64,000 nucleotides of DNA from Nostoc calcicola FACHB-3891 (GTDB taxonomy: Bacteria > Cyanobacteriota > Cyanobacteriia > Cyanobacteriales > Nostocaceae), in assembly GCF_014697355.1 (NCBI RefSeq), contig NZ_JACJRQ010000003.1, positions 347,094 through 411,093 of the forward strand, written 5' to 3'. The translations under genes were made by a program, and so were the position numbers. The notes below the pieces were generated by a model that saw only the letters and a list, made by a program, of their open reading frames with translations, was not told the origin of the DNA and did no database searches. Below, in pieces: positions 17,113 to 26,440 of this stretch (the first letter of the stretch is position 1; the number at the start of each line of letters is the position of its first letter).

Positions 17113-17309
17113 CGCTCTCACCTCCATTCATGTTTTTATTTTAGGCGATCGCTCCACTGCATTTTAGTTGGTGAGTTTTATCATCAGTGGTTAAGAACTA
17201 TTACAACTATTGCTTAGGTAAAAAGTACCTTGCATAGACCTTAGTAACGCACGTATGGATAGGTGTGACATTCACCATGCAACACACAAAAACAAAAAAA
17301 CACAAAATT

Positions 17310-19271
17310 ATGGCTATTATTTCAGGAACTATCACTACTGGCAACGATATTATTGTTGCCGATGCGGCAAATGACTTTATTAATACTTTGGCAGGCAATG
17401 ATTTCGTCAGGGGTGGCGCTGGCAACGACACCCTAATTGGTGGAGATGGCAACGATACCCTCAATGGTGAAGCTGGCAATGACTCCCTTGATGGCGGAAA
17501 CGGTAGTGATACCCTCATTGGCAGTATAGGCAATGACACCCTCAATGGAGGCAGCGGCTTTGACCGAGTTGAAGAGTCAGGCAACGTTGACTTCGCCCTA
17601 TTCAACACATTCCTGTTCGGTAACGGCATCGACAGCCTAATCTCCATCGAGAGTGCCTCCCTTACAGGTGGCATAGGCAATAACTTGATTGATGCGTCAT
17701 TGTTTACTTTGGGAGGTGTTGCTTTAAATGGCGGTGCTGGTAACGACACTCTACTAGGTGGAACACGCAATGATACCCTCACAGGTGGTGATGGCAATGA
17801 CATCCTCAACGGGGGCAATGGCTTGGATCGCCTTCAGGAGTCAGGCAATGTTAATTTCATCTTGAGTAATACTACCCTAACAGGCAACGGTACGGATAGT
17901 TTGATTGGAATTGAGAGTGTATCCCTAACTGGGGGCGTAGGTAATAACACCCTCAATGCCTCAGCATTTACGTTGGGATCTGTGACTTTAAACGGCGGCA
18001 TTGGTAACGATATCCTCCTGGGTGGAACACGCAATGACTTTCTCACGGGTGGACTTGGTAATGACCTGTTGATTGGGGGCGATGGCTTTGACCGGGTAAT
18101 TGAAGCGGGTGATATCAATTTCACTCTCAGCGGTTCGACTCTCATCGGCAACGGTACGGATAGTTTGAGTTCCATTGAGCTAGTTCAATTGACTGGCGGT
18201 GCAGGTAACAACCGACTTGATGCTTCTGGCTTCACCATTGGACAGGTTAGATTGGATGGTCAAGATGGAAATGACATTCTCATTGGAGGATCTCAAGGTG
18301 ACAATCTCGATGGTGGTAAGGGCAACGACAGCCTCGATGGTGGAGGCGGTGATGACTTGATCGTTGACTTTGGTGGTGGCAATGACACCCTCAGAGGAGG
18401 TGCAGGTAATGACCAACTTCAAACTGCTGGTGGTGATAACCTGCTTGATGGAGGGGAAGGCAATGACGGACTATTTGCTGCTGAAGGCAATGACACCCTG
18501 TTAGGAGGATTGGGTAATGACGGACTCTTTGGAGGATTAGGCAATGATTCTCTCTTCGGTGGAGATGGTAATGATACTCTCCGGGGTCAGGCGGGCAGCG
18601 ATATCCTGAATGGCGGTGCGGGCATTGACGAGGTGGTCGTATCATTGAATGCAGATGTCAGCGTCATCCTAACTGACTCTATTATTATAGGTGAAGGGAT
18701 CGATACCCTGATTAGCATTGAACGAGGAACGCTGCTCGGTAGCACTGGTGCTAACAGCTTGAGTGCAGCTAGTTTTTCCGGGTCAGTGTTCCTCGATGGC
18801 AATGATGGCAACGACACCCTGAATGGAGGACGCAACAATGACACCCTCTTCGGTGGATTTGGCAATGACATTCTCAGTGGGGGCAGTGGCAATGACAAAT
18901 TGACTGGTGGCGCTGGTTTCGATACCTTCACTTTCAGCACTGGCAGAGCTTTTAATACTGCTGATGTTGGTCTTGATACCATCAATGATTTCTCATTCGG
19001 CGATAAAATTGCTCTATCTAAGACTACATTCAATGCACTTGAAAGCTTTGTAGGTGGTACATTGCTACCTTCTGATTTTGAGGTAGTCGATAGCTTCTTT
19101 GAGTTATTCACAAGTAATGCTGAGATTGTTTACAACTTTGTTAGTGGTGATTTAGCTTATAACCCGAATGGCTCTGTGCTTGTTGGTGGAAACTCTGGGG
19201 AGGCGATTATTGCCAACCTGGTCGGGTCGCCTAATAATATTACCGCTAGCGACTTCATCGTTGTAGTGTAG
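17310..19271 (+). CDS. RTX (haemolysin-type calcium-binding) repeat protein
   Basis: 653 aa consisting almost entirely of GGxGxDxLx nonapeptides, which fold as a Ca2+-dependent parallel beta-roll. Blocks of nonapeptides alternate with a roughly 110-aa spacer seen about four times (for example GFDRVEESGNVDFALFNTFL; ESASLTGGIGNNLIDAS). The C-terminal 110 residues (FDTFTFSTGRAFNTADVGLD onward) have the usual uncleaved type I secretion signal character. Such proteins are exported directly to the outside by ABC/TolC-like machinery, none of which is encoded here. ATG 17310 (MAIISGTITTGND) matches the normal start of the family; the frame is also open from a GTG at 17265. There is no catalytic domain, so a surface or calcium-dependent matrix protein is likelier than an enzyme. 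Confidence 0.88.
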   Translation: MAIISGTITTGNDIIVADAANDFINTLAGNDFVRGGAGNDTLIGGDGNDTLNGEAGNDSLDGGNGSDTLIGSIGNDTLNGGSGFDRVEESGNVDFALFNTFLFGNGIDSLISIESASLTGGIGNNLIDASLFTLGGVALNGGAGNDTLLGGTRNDTLTGGDGNDILNGGNGLDRLQESGNVNFILSNTTLTGNGTDSLIGIESVSLTGGVGNNTLNASAFTLGSVTLNGGIGNDILLGGTRNDFLTGGLGNDLLIGGDGFDRVIEAGDINFTLSGSTLIGNGTDSLSSIELVQLTGGAGNNRLDASGFTIGQVRLDGQDGNDILIGGSQGDNLDGGKGNDSLDGGGGDDLIVDFGGGNDTLRGGAGNDQLQTAGGDNLLDGGEGNDGLFAAEGNDTLLGGLGNDGLFGGLGNDSLFGGDGNDTLRGQAGSDILNGGAGIDEVVVSLNADVSVILTDSIIIGEGIDTLISIERGTLLGSTGANSLSAASFSGSVFLDGNDGNDTLNGGRNNDTLFGGFGNDILSGGSGNDKLTGGAGFDTFTFSTGRAFNTADVGLDTINDFSFGDKIALSKTTFNALESFVGGTLLPSDFEVVDSFFELFTSNAEIVYNFVSGDLAYNPNGSVLVGGNSGEAIIANLVGSPNNITASDFIVVV

Positions 19272-19391
19272 AAAAACAGTAGAAGGAACTCGGGACTGGA
19301 TCGAATGGCACTAATAAAAAGTGAAATTTCGTGAGGTCTGGCGTTGCTGATTGCGGTATGAAAAATAATTTTGTGTGATTTCAAAATCCTT

Positions 19392-19421
19392 GTAGAGACG
19401 TTGCAATTGCAACGTCTCTAC
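19392..19421. repeat. Perfect 30-nt palindrome
   Basis: GTAGAGACGTTGCAA and its exact reverse complement lie head to head. It is an interspersed repeat type; a relative (GAGACGCGATTTATCGCGTC) is at 47691. It could also stop transcription from the RTX gene, although it lacks a T-run. Confidence 0.7.
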
Positions 19422-19472
19422 ATCCAAATTCATACTTGATTTTAACTTGATTGCATTAAAAGGAGAGTGGCG

Positions 19473-20009
19473 ATGAAAAAAGTAGCGGTGTTTGGCAATA
19501 CTGGAGGCGGGAAATCAACTCTAAGCAAGAGATTATCTCAAATCACTGGTTTGCCACTTTACGTCTTGGACAAGATTAAATATCAATCAGGAGGCACAGA
19601 GGTTCCACATGAAGACTATAAGCACGCCCATCAGCAGATTTTAAATACCGATCGATGGATTATTGATGGGTTTGGTTGCATGGAAACTCTCTGGCTACGA
19701 CTTGACGAGGCGGATACTCTGGTTTTTGTCGATTTACCGCTATATGTGCATGGATGGTGGGTAACTAAACGACTAATTACAGGTTACTTTAAACCGCCAG
19801 AAGGCTGGCCTTCCAATAGTCCAATATTAAGGAGTTCACTTACTAGCTACCGCATGCTTTGGTTGTGTTACAAATATCTAACCCCAAAATATCGTAAGTA
19901 TATCGAGCAGGCTCAAAGCATCAAAAATGTTTACCACATTCGTTCTATTAAACAAATTTCGCAATTTTTGGAATTAATTGATACAGGAGACTTATTTAAA
20001 GTCCCTTAA
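19473..20009 (+). CDS. P-loop NTPase/adenylate-kinase-like (topology-modulation-protein family)
   Basis: 178 aa. Walker A is GNTGGGKST at residues 8-16. It is followed by LSQITGLPLYVLDKIKYQSG (substrate side), DRWIIDGFG (Walker B-like region) and DTLVFVDLPLYV. This is the arrangement of the small FlaR/topology-modulation kinases related to adenylate and shikimate kinases. They are thought to phosphorylate small molecules, but substrates are largely unknown. The ATG at 19473 has AGGAG at 19461-19465; an in-frame GTG two codons upstream overlaps that site. It is cytosolic and monocistronic between two exported-protein genes. Confidence 0.82.
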   Translation: MKKVAVFGNTGGGKSTLSKRLSQITGLPLYVLDKIKYQSGGTEVPHEDYKHAHQQILNTDRWIIDGFGCMETLWLRLDEADTLVFVDLPLYVHGWWVTKRLITGYFKPPEGWPSNSPILRSSLTSYRMLWLCYKYLTPKYRKYIEQAQSIKNVYHIRSIKQISQFLELIDTGDLFKVP

Positions 20010-20155
20010 CAGAAATTATAGAATTTACTCTGAAAATATGACTTGATGCGTGAGATACTTATGCAACAAGCGCCATCTGATATCTATACAACCCAGCATA
20101 AAAATCTTCTTCCCTTTCACCTATTTCCTCCACTTGGGAAAACTCCAAGAATAAA

Positions 20156-22915
20156 GTGACTCCCTTATTTTCAAAACAAAACTATTGGTATTGGCTGCAA
20201 AAATTGGGGATTACTATCAGTAGTCTCCCAGTTTTTTGGTCAAATACCTCACTTGCACAAATTATCCCGGATAGTACTCTGCCAAGTAATTCCAATGTCA
20301 GACAACAGGACAACATCAGCATTATCGAGGGAGGAACTAAAGTAGAAGGTAATCTTTTTCACAGCTTTCAAGAGTTTTCTGTTCCTAGTGGCGGTACAGC
20401 TTTCTTTAATAATGCTACCGATGTTCAAAATATTATGAGTCGGGTAACTGGTGACTCGGTTTCTAACATTAATGGATTAATTAGGGCTAACGGTAAAGCT
20501 AATCTATTTTTTATTAATCCTAATGGCATTATTTTTGGACAGAACGCTAGTTTGAATATTGGTGGTTCTTTCTTGGCAACTACAGCTAATAGCTTAAAAT
20601 TTGCTGATGGTAGAGAATTTAGTGCAAAGGTTCCTCAAACTACACCTCTACTAACTCTGAGTGTGCCAATTGGCTTGCAATTCGATGTAAAAACAGAGCC
20701 AATTCAGGTTAATGGGTTTGGAGGATTGAGTTTAGACACCGATAAATCAATTGATAATACTGTAGGTCTTCAAGTACTACCAGGAAAATCTTTAGCTCTT
20801 GTAGGCGGTAACGTCAGTTTAGACGGTGCAATTTTGCAGGCTACTGGCGGTAGAGTTGAATTAGGAGGACTGGCAGTAGCAGGAACAGTAGGATTGAGCT
20901 TTGATAGCAATCATTTACAGTTGAGTTTTCCTGCTGATGTAGCACGAGCAGATGTATCGTTGAGCAATGCTTCTGCAATTAATGTCGTTGCGGAAAATGG
21001 TGGTAGTATTGCTGTCAATGCTCGAAATTTAGACGTTTTAGGAGCAAGTACTCTTGTTGCTGGGATAGGTTCAGAATTGGGGGAAGTTGGTTCTCAAGCA
21101 GGTGATATTACGCTCAATGCTACAGGGACAGTTAAATTTGAAGAGCGATCGCAGATTATTAACAGTGTCAATTCTAATGCTATAGGCAATGGTGGCAATA
21201 TAACCATCCAAGGTGAATCGATCTTATTTACTCGTTCTACGTTAAGTTCTTTTACTAACGCCAGAGGAAATGCAGGTGATATTACACTCCAAGCTAAAGA
21301 TTTTGTAACCTTTCAAGATAGTAGCGGTACATTCACTTTTGTCAACAGTGATGCAGTTGGTAATGGAGCAAATATTATTATCCAAGCTAGGTACTTTTCC
21401 TTGCTCAATGGCTCTGCGTTTGTTTCAACTTCAGATGGACAGGGAAATTCAGGTAATGTGACTGTTGATGCCAAAGGGTCTGTAACTTTTGCTGGAGTGG
21501 ACGCTTCTGGCATTCCTAGTGCTGTGTTTACCAACTCTAGTAACACTAGCAAAAGCGGAGATATAACTATCCGGGCAAGTTCACTTTCCTTGCGTGATGG
21601 CGCTAATTTGGATACTAGCACCAGCGGTTCAGAAAGAGCCGGGAATATAACGATTGAAACTAGTGGTTCTGTCTCGTTGACAGGGGTAGATGGTGGAGAA
21701 TTTCTAAGTGTGATACGCAGCCAGGTTAATTCTTTTAGTACTGGCTCTGGTGGAAATATTACCATTAAAGCTAGTTCGCTGTCACTGGAAAATGGCGCTC
21801 AAATTAACTCAAATACGCTAGCTCAAGGAAATGCTGGCAATATCAAACTGGAAATTAGCGGTGCTGTATCGTTAGCAGGAGTGGGCAAAGGTGGAGATGC
21901 TGGTGGTATATTCAGCAGTGTAGAATCTGATGCAACAGGCTTGGGCGGCGATATTAACATTCAGGCTAATTCATTCTCTGTAAGTGGTGGTGCGAGATTA
22001 TTTGCCAGCACCTTAGGACAAGGAAATGCAGGTAATATAAATGTTAATGTCAGAGATGCGATCGCCTTTGATGGTACTAGTAGCAATAATCGCCCCAGTG
22101 GCGTATTCACAACTGTAGAGCCTAACGCAATTGGCAATGCAGGCAATATAAATTTCACAGCCCGTTCTATTCGTTTAGATAACCAAGCAGCTATTTCAGC
22201 AATTACGACATCAGGTAATGGTGGTAATATTAACTTGCAAGTGCAAGACATATTACTATTGCGCCGCAACAGTATTATTTCTACCTCAGCAGGTACAGCA
22301 GGGCAGGGTGGAGACGGCGGTAATATTACAATTAATGCTCCCAATGGTTTTATCGTTGCTGTCCCTCAAGAAAATAGTGATATCACCGCTAATGCTTACA
22401 CAGGTAAAGGTGGCAGGATAGATATTAAGACTGTTGGTATCTTTGGTATTCAGCCTCGTGAAAGTCAAACTTTGATGAGTGATATAACTGCTAGTTCAGA
22501 ATTGGGCGTGAACGGCAGCATAGAACTTAATACACCTGATGTTAACTCCAATCAAGCATTAGTAGAACTACCGAAAAATTTAGTTGATGCTTCAGAAAAA
22601 ATAATTCAAAGCTGTACTCCCAGGCGCAGGCAAAACAATACTTTTGTTGTCACAGGACGTACAGGAATGCCTTTGAATCCAAGGGAACCATTGCGACAAA
22701 GGGCTGTGATTACTCAATGGATAACACTAGATGAGGAAGCAGATACACAAGTAAAACCAACGCGCTTACCTGAAAAACCAAAACCAATTGTTGAGGCTCA
22801 GGGATGGGTTGTAGATAAGCGTGGTGATGTTCACCTTGTTGCTCAAGTACCTCAGGAATTGAGAATTCAGGAGTCAGAATCCAGGAGTCAGAATAAGTTT
22901 TGTACTGCTGGATAA
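20156..22915 (+). CDS. Filamentous haemagglutinin (TPS) exoprotein
   Basis: 919 aa. A signal peptide ends near NTSLAQ (residue 39). The two-partner-secretion domain follows (about 40-280), with the diagnostic LFFINPNGIIFGQNASLN. The rest, to about residue 800, is a right-handed beta-helix of NGGNITIQA/SGNVTVDAKGSV-type coils. The tail is Pro/Arg-rich. TPS exoproteins are exported through an Omp85-type TpsB pore; no TpsB gene is present in the window. The start is taken as GTG 20156, the last start before the signal peptide. The C-terminal 18 residues, after LVAQVPQ, read through short intergenic-type repeats (GGAGTCAGAAT) and are probably an extension of the original end. In cyanobacteria such genes often neighbour CHAT and DUF928 genes, as here. 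Confidence 0.88.
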   Translation: MTPLFSKQNYWYWLQKLGITISSLPVFWSNTSLAQIIPDSTLPSNSNVRQQDNISIIEGGTKVEGNLFHSFQEFSVPSGGTAFFNNATDVQNIMSRVTGDSVSNINGLIRANGKANLFFINPNGIIFGQNASLNIGGSFLATTANSLKFADGREFSAKVPQTTPLLTLSVPIGLQFDVKTEPIQVNGFGGLSLDTDKSIDNTVGLQVLPGKSLALVGGNVSLDGAILQATGGRVELGGLAVAGTVGLSFDSNHLQLSFPADVARADVSLSNASAINVVAENGGSIAVNARNLDVLGASTLVAGIGSELGEVGSQAGDITLNATGTVKFEERSQIINSVNSNAIGNGGNITIQGESILFTRSTLSSFTNARGNAGDITLQAKDFVTFQDSSGTFTFVNSDAVGNGANIIIQARYFSLLNGSAFVSTSDGQGNSGNVTVDAKGSVTFAGVDASGIPSAVFTNSSNTSKSGDITIRASSLSLRDGANLDTSTSGSERAGNITIETSGSVSLTGVDGGEFLSVIRSQVNSFSTGSGGNITIKASSLSLENGAQINSNTLAQGNAGNIKLEISGAVSLAGVGKGGDAGGIFSSVESDATGLGGDINIQANSFSVSGGARLFASTLGQGNAGNINVNVRDAIAFDGTSSNNRPSGVFTTVEPNAIGNAGNINFTARSIRLDNQAAISAITTSGNGGNINLQVQDILLLRRNSIISTSAGTAGQGGDGGNITINAPNGFIVAVPQENSDITANAYTGKGGRIDIKTVGIFGIQPRESQTLMSDITASSELGVNGSIELNTPDVNSNQALVELPKNLVDASEKIIQSCTPRRRQNNTFVVTGRTGMPLNPREPLRQRAVITQWITLDEEADTQVKPTRLPEKPKPIVEAQGWVVDKRGDVHLVAQVPQELRIQESESRSQNKFCTAG

Positions 22916-23490
22916 GCAAAATACCATTTTACTTGCTAAATCTACCGAAATGAGTAAGTGAAATGCCATTTTACTTGCGGAAAACACTAAAATGAGAAAG
23001 CAAACTGGGGTTTGAATAAGTCAAATGGCATTTTGAGAAAGCAAACTGGGGTTTGAATAAGTCAAATTTAATTTTACTTGCGGAAAACACCAAAATGAGA
23101 AAACAAACTGGGGTTTGAGTAAGTCAAATGGCATTTTGAGAAAGTAATTGCGGATTTTGCTTATTGAATCTAGTCAAAATATGAATTTTAGATGAAGTTA
23201 ATGGGGAAAGTTGCGATATTCTGATTTCTGAATTTTGCTTTATGGCGGTTTCAGAAAATAAATTATCTTTTTTATCTCACGCAGAGACGCAGAGGCGCAG
23301 AGAGAAATACAAGAGTGTGGTCTAAATACATGAAAACTGCTGTAAGTTGACACCAATAGACCTCTTGCAAAAATCCTTCTTTTCTTCTTCTTTGCGACTT
23401 TGCGCCTTTGCGTGTTAGCGTTCGCGTAGCGTCTCGTAGAGAAGCGGGGCGTAGCCCGACAAAAAATTATTTATGCAAGAGGTCTAATAT
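22916..23490. repeat. Gene-free spacer with short direct repeats and a MITE
   Basis: 22920-23150 consists of shuffled short repeats. CAAACTGGGGTTTGAATAAG occurs at about 23001 and 23042 and with one change at 23103, interleaved with ATTTTACTTGCGGAAAACAC and AAATGGCATTTTGAGAAAG. No reading frame spans it. A separate MITE-like element follows at 23357. Nothing else is recognisable. Confidence 0.7.
23357..23486. mobile_element. 130-bp MITE with 13-bp inverted ends
   Basis: TAGACCTCTTGCA (23357-23369) and TGCAAGAGGTCTA (23474-23486) are exact inverse copies. The inside carries TTTGCGCCTTTGCGTG and the GCGTAGCGTCTCGTAGAGAA repeat typical of Nostoc-like genomes. The ends include TA, suggesting TA-target transposition. 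The right end lies 4 bp from the stop of the DUF1822 gene. Confidence 0.7.
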
Positions 23491-24645
23491 TCAAAACCTT
23501 AAAATTTCCCGTTCATATCCATCTGGTGTTGGTTCAATTTCCCATACTAAACCCTCTCCTGGCTCCAGTTCTACATCGATATAAAGCCGATCGCTAGCTT
23601 CTGTTGCTGTATCCTCATTATTAGGAAAAGGTTGTAAATCTTCGGTTAATAGTCTGAGTTGAAATCCCACGGGAATCATTGCATCGGGATTGGCATTTCG
23701 CAACTCAAAACGCCATACATTCTCTGTTAAATTATCTCTAGGAAATACACGCAACTCATAAGTATAATCGGTAATAGTCAACTGCCGTGACAAACATACA
23801 TTTGATTCTGCGTTTTCTCGACTTCGCACACCACGAGGAGCCAATTGTAACGTAGTCATTTCCCAACCAAGCTGTTGCGCTAAATTTGATACTCCTGCTT
23901 GCAACCATTGTTGAATTGACCACTGTTGTGATAACCCTTGGCGGCGTTCGTACAACTGCTGACGCCAACCGCCATGTGCTAATAATGCTCCCCAAAGTTC
24001 AAAGGGAATTGCTAAACGAGGGAAAACTACTTCAGCATTACCCAGCCGTTCTAGTAAGTTTTCCGCCTGTGCTAAAGGTAATTCTGGTAAAGGTGTTACT
24101 GAGGCGCGTAAAATTTCCTCTGGACAAAGTTGACGAGTAATCCACAAACCATTAATGTTTTTGATTAAGTCATTCTCATCCAAACAGTAAGTGCGATCGC
24201 CTCGATCGTACACTCCTTTAGTTTTCAATTGACAATGAGTTGTATACCCCCAAACACTCATCCAGCCACCATTAGGATTCACCAGTACTCCGATGTAATA
24301 ATCAGCAACCCAATTGGGAATATCCACCCATTCTTGGGGTACGCGCAATTCTGCTGTATCAATTGCCGTTGTGGGAATTAATACTAATCGTAACCCCTCA
24401 CAGGCGATCGCAGTTCCATTAACAAATTCCCAAAAGCTAGGTAATGCAGCTATTTGAGTCCCAACTCTCGCCCTGGGAAATTGCTCCTCTCTCAACCAAG
24501 GTAAAAATGCATCTAAGCACATTTGATTCAGATAACCTCGCCAGCGTCCACCGGATGAAGAAAAAGCTGTTAACTCCTGGGTTTGAGAAGATAGCGAAAT
24601 TTCCAAGGTTAGCTGTTCTGGAATTGAAGGTATATCATAAGTCAT
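23491..24645 (-). CDS. DUF1822 family protein
   Basis: 384 aa, cyanobacteria-specific family of unknown function. Hallmarks seen: the N-terminal RWRGYLNQMCLDAFLPWLRE, a central QEWVDIPNWVADYYIGVLVN, and the C-terminal DRLYIDVELEPGEGLVWEIE. There is no signal peptide or membrane segment, so it is cytoplasmic. The ATG at 24645 is 2 nt past the TGA of the sigma-factor gene and has GGAG with 8-nt spacing; the longer frame to 24702 would overlap the sigma gene and is not needed. The tight spacing implies one sigma-DUF1822 operon. In my recollection of cyanobacterial genomes DUF1822 is often the immediate partner of this sigma type, which suggests an anti-sigma or co-regulator, but that is inference. 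Confidence 0.88.
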   Translation of the reverse strand: MTYDIPSIPEQLTLEISLSSQTQELTAFSSSGGRWRGYLNQMCLDAFLPWLREEQFPRARVGTQIAALPSFWEFVNGTAIACEGLRLVLIPTTAIDTAELRVPQEWVDIPNWVADYYIGVLVNPNGGWMSVWGYTTHCQLKTKGVYDRGDRTYCLDENDLIKNINGLWITRQLCPEEILRASVTPLPELPLAQAENLLERLGNAEVVFPRLAIPFELWGALLAHGGWRQQLYERRQGLSQQWSIQQWLQAGVSNLAQQLGWEMTTLQLAPRGVRSRENAESNVCLSRQLTITDYTYELRVFPRDNLTENVWRFELRNANPDAMIPVGFQLRLLTEDLQPFPNNEDTATEASDRLYIDVELEPGEGLVWEIEPTPDGYEREILRF

Positions 24646-24647
24646 TG

Positions 24648-25856
24648 TCAAGACTCCACTGGCGACGAGAGAACAAGAGGACGGTAGTGAGCAATCAACC
24701 ATTCTTCTAGAGAATTGCTCATACTGTCGATTACGTCAGATGTCACAGAAATATGCAGTGTTTTTTGACTCCACTGAGCTAACTCCATTAGCAAAGTCTT
24801 TTTGATTTTTGTTAATTGGCGAGAAACTGTATATTGCTTGACTCCTAGCTGTTGGGCAATATCTTGCTGGGTCAATCCGTGCTTGTAGTAAGTTTGCAGA
24901 AGTACTTGGGCTGCGGTATCTAATTTTGTAAGTGCATTGCTTAAAATCCGATTAATTTCCGTACTCCGCAATGCGATGTTTTGTGCTTCTTCTTGGATAA
25001 TGATTTCATTTAACACCGATTCTTGAAAATTGTTTGTCAAGCGATCGAGCAAATCACCCGTTTCTTGTCCAGGTAGGGGGATATCGAGGGAAACGGAGGT
25101 GGGATATTGATAAAAACGCACGGCTTTAGCACTAGCAATTAGCCAAGATTCCACACTTTCTGGAGTGCAAGCTGGACTAGAAGAATTGAGTTGACTCAGA
25201 CGTTCAGTGTTGTAAAGCTGGGCGATCGCCTGTAATCTTGCCTTATCTGGTTTCATCAGTTTGTGAGCAGTTGCAATCTCACTAGGCGTGTAAAGTTGTA
25301 AGAAACAATTCCAAGCCAGAACATAACGCCCAACCATTTGCGATGGATACCCAGCCTGTTGGAGAGATTCCACCAATCGCTTTTGACTGACTTTGTGCAG
25401 CAATCCCCAGTCATTACAAATATCAACTTCTTGCTGTTGACGTAACAAATCTTTGATTAAATTACTAAAAGTAAATTCAGCATAAATTTTCAAATTTGAG
25501 CTTAATTGCGGGTTAAAGCCTTTAAGAACTTTGTCAATGCGAGCGATCGCTGTTTGGAAAAAATCGGCGATCGAATGTTGACTTAGTACATTCATCTTCA
25601 TTTTTCTCGCAACCCAGTAGCAGACTTCCTGCAAATAAGCTGTAATATGAGCAACAGCCATCGGACTTGCTTGCATTTGCCAAACCCGATGCCAGTAAAT
25701 AGCCCAAAAGGTTTCAGACTCATGCAAAGAAGATTGCTCTAAACAATTGTGCATACTTCGCCGCAGCTTGTTGTCAGTAACCCAACGGTCAAAAGCATCA
25801 CCTTTAAACCGCACAAATGTGGAAAAAAGTTCAATAATATGTTGTCTTGAATACAT
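24648..25856 (-). CDS. Sigma-70 family RNA polymerase sigma factor (cyanobacterial type)
   Basis: 402 aa. It is unlike primary sigma factors: a long N-terminal part with SPMAVAHITAYLQEVCYWVA and DFFQTAIARIDKVLKGFNPQ (a diverged region 2-like, three-helix core) precedes a clear region 4 helix-turn-helix near the end, LTQQDIAQQLGVKQYTVSRQ. ATG 25856 is preferred; the frame continues upstream only to a TTG. The DUF1822 gene follows with 2 nt between. The divergent CHAT-CHASE2 gene begins 585 bp away, so the sigma factor may drive either itself or its neighbours. No transmembrane helix. It belongs to an alternative (group 3/4-like) class; the exact group cannot be settled by eye. Confidence 0.85.
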   Translation of the reverse strand: MYSRQHIIELFSTFVRFKGDAFDRWVTDNKLRRSMHNCLEQSSLHESETFWAIYWHRVWQMQASPMAVAHITAYLQEVCYWVARKMKMNVLSQHSIADFFQTAIARIDKVLKGFNPQLSSNLKIYAEFTFSNLIKDLLRQQQEVDICNDWGLLHKVSQKRLVESLQQAGYPSQMVGRYVLAWNCFLQLYTPSEIATAHKLMKPDKARLQAIAQLYNTERLSQLNSSSPACTPESVESWLIASAKAVRFYQYPTSVSLDIPLPGQETGDLLDRLTNNFQESVLNEIIIQEEAQNIALRSTEINRILSNALTKLDTAAQVLLQTYYKHGLTQQDIAQQLGVKQYTVSRQLTKIKKTLLMELAQWSQKTLHISVTSDVIDSMSNSLEEWLIAHYRPLVLSSPVES

Positions 25857-26440
25857 AAAATTTTTGCTTTTATAGAAATAGCGAATAAATTTCAACTACT
25901 TTCTTGTACTGATACTTCCCTGAAATTTAGCAAACTTTGTCGCTCAACCAACCTAATTTTATTGAACCCTGTTGCTATATAGTAGAGTGCATGATGACGG
26001 TACACAAATTTGTAGGGGCGCATAGCTATGCGCCCCTACGTTGTAACTGACGAAAGCGATAAATACTATATGCCTATGTGAGATTCTTCAGAAAAAATTA
26101 TGTTCGCTGCATAAATATAATAATTGTAGATGATATCTAATGTGCGTCCAATTTACATATTTTATAGTTAAGACCTTAAAAGGGAACAGGGAATGGGCAA
26201 CAGGCAACAGGGAAATCCCCATAATTAAAATCAGGGGATTTGTACAATGACGTATTGAAACTTCGTGGTTTGCACCATATCGTTTCAAATATTTTGATTT
26301 TTTTCATAAATAAATTTAGTTGCTCTGAACCCAATATTCGGGCAGGTTTTTACTGTTCCCTGTTAATAGTTTCCTGTTAAAAGTTCCCTGCCCGAAGGGC
26401 TTGGTCACTAATGATTCATTGGACAAATAACAAATGACAA
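25857..26440. other. Divergent intergenic region, with palindrome and heptamer repeats
   Basis: 584 bp between the sigma factor and the CHAT-CHASE2 gene. It holds a perfect 28-bp palindrome at 26012-26039 (GTAGGGGCGCATAG and its complement), GGGAACAGGGAATGGGCAACA-type heptamers at 26180-26213, and GTTCCCTGTTAATAGTTTCC-type heptamers at 26356-26390. Promoters for both directions must lie here, but repeats obscure them and I see no confident -10/-35 pair. Confidence 0.55.

Noticed and set aside
17834..19111. Several minus-strand frames rich in Pro, Ser and Leu
   Set aside because: Antisense shadows of RTX nonapeptide repeats; the same appears opposite the RTX gene at 30669-32552.
21313..22344. 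Minus-strand frames of 150 and 127 codons
   Set aside because: Antisense to the beta-helical repeats of the FHA protein.
26088..26288. Minus-strand frame of 66 codons in the divergent region
   Set aside because: It reads through GGGAACA-type heptamers and has no conserved pattern.
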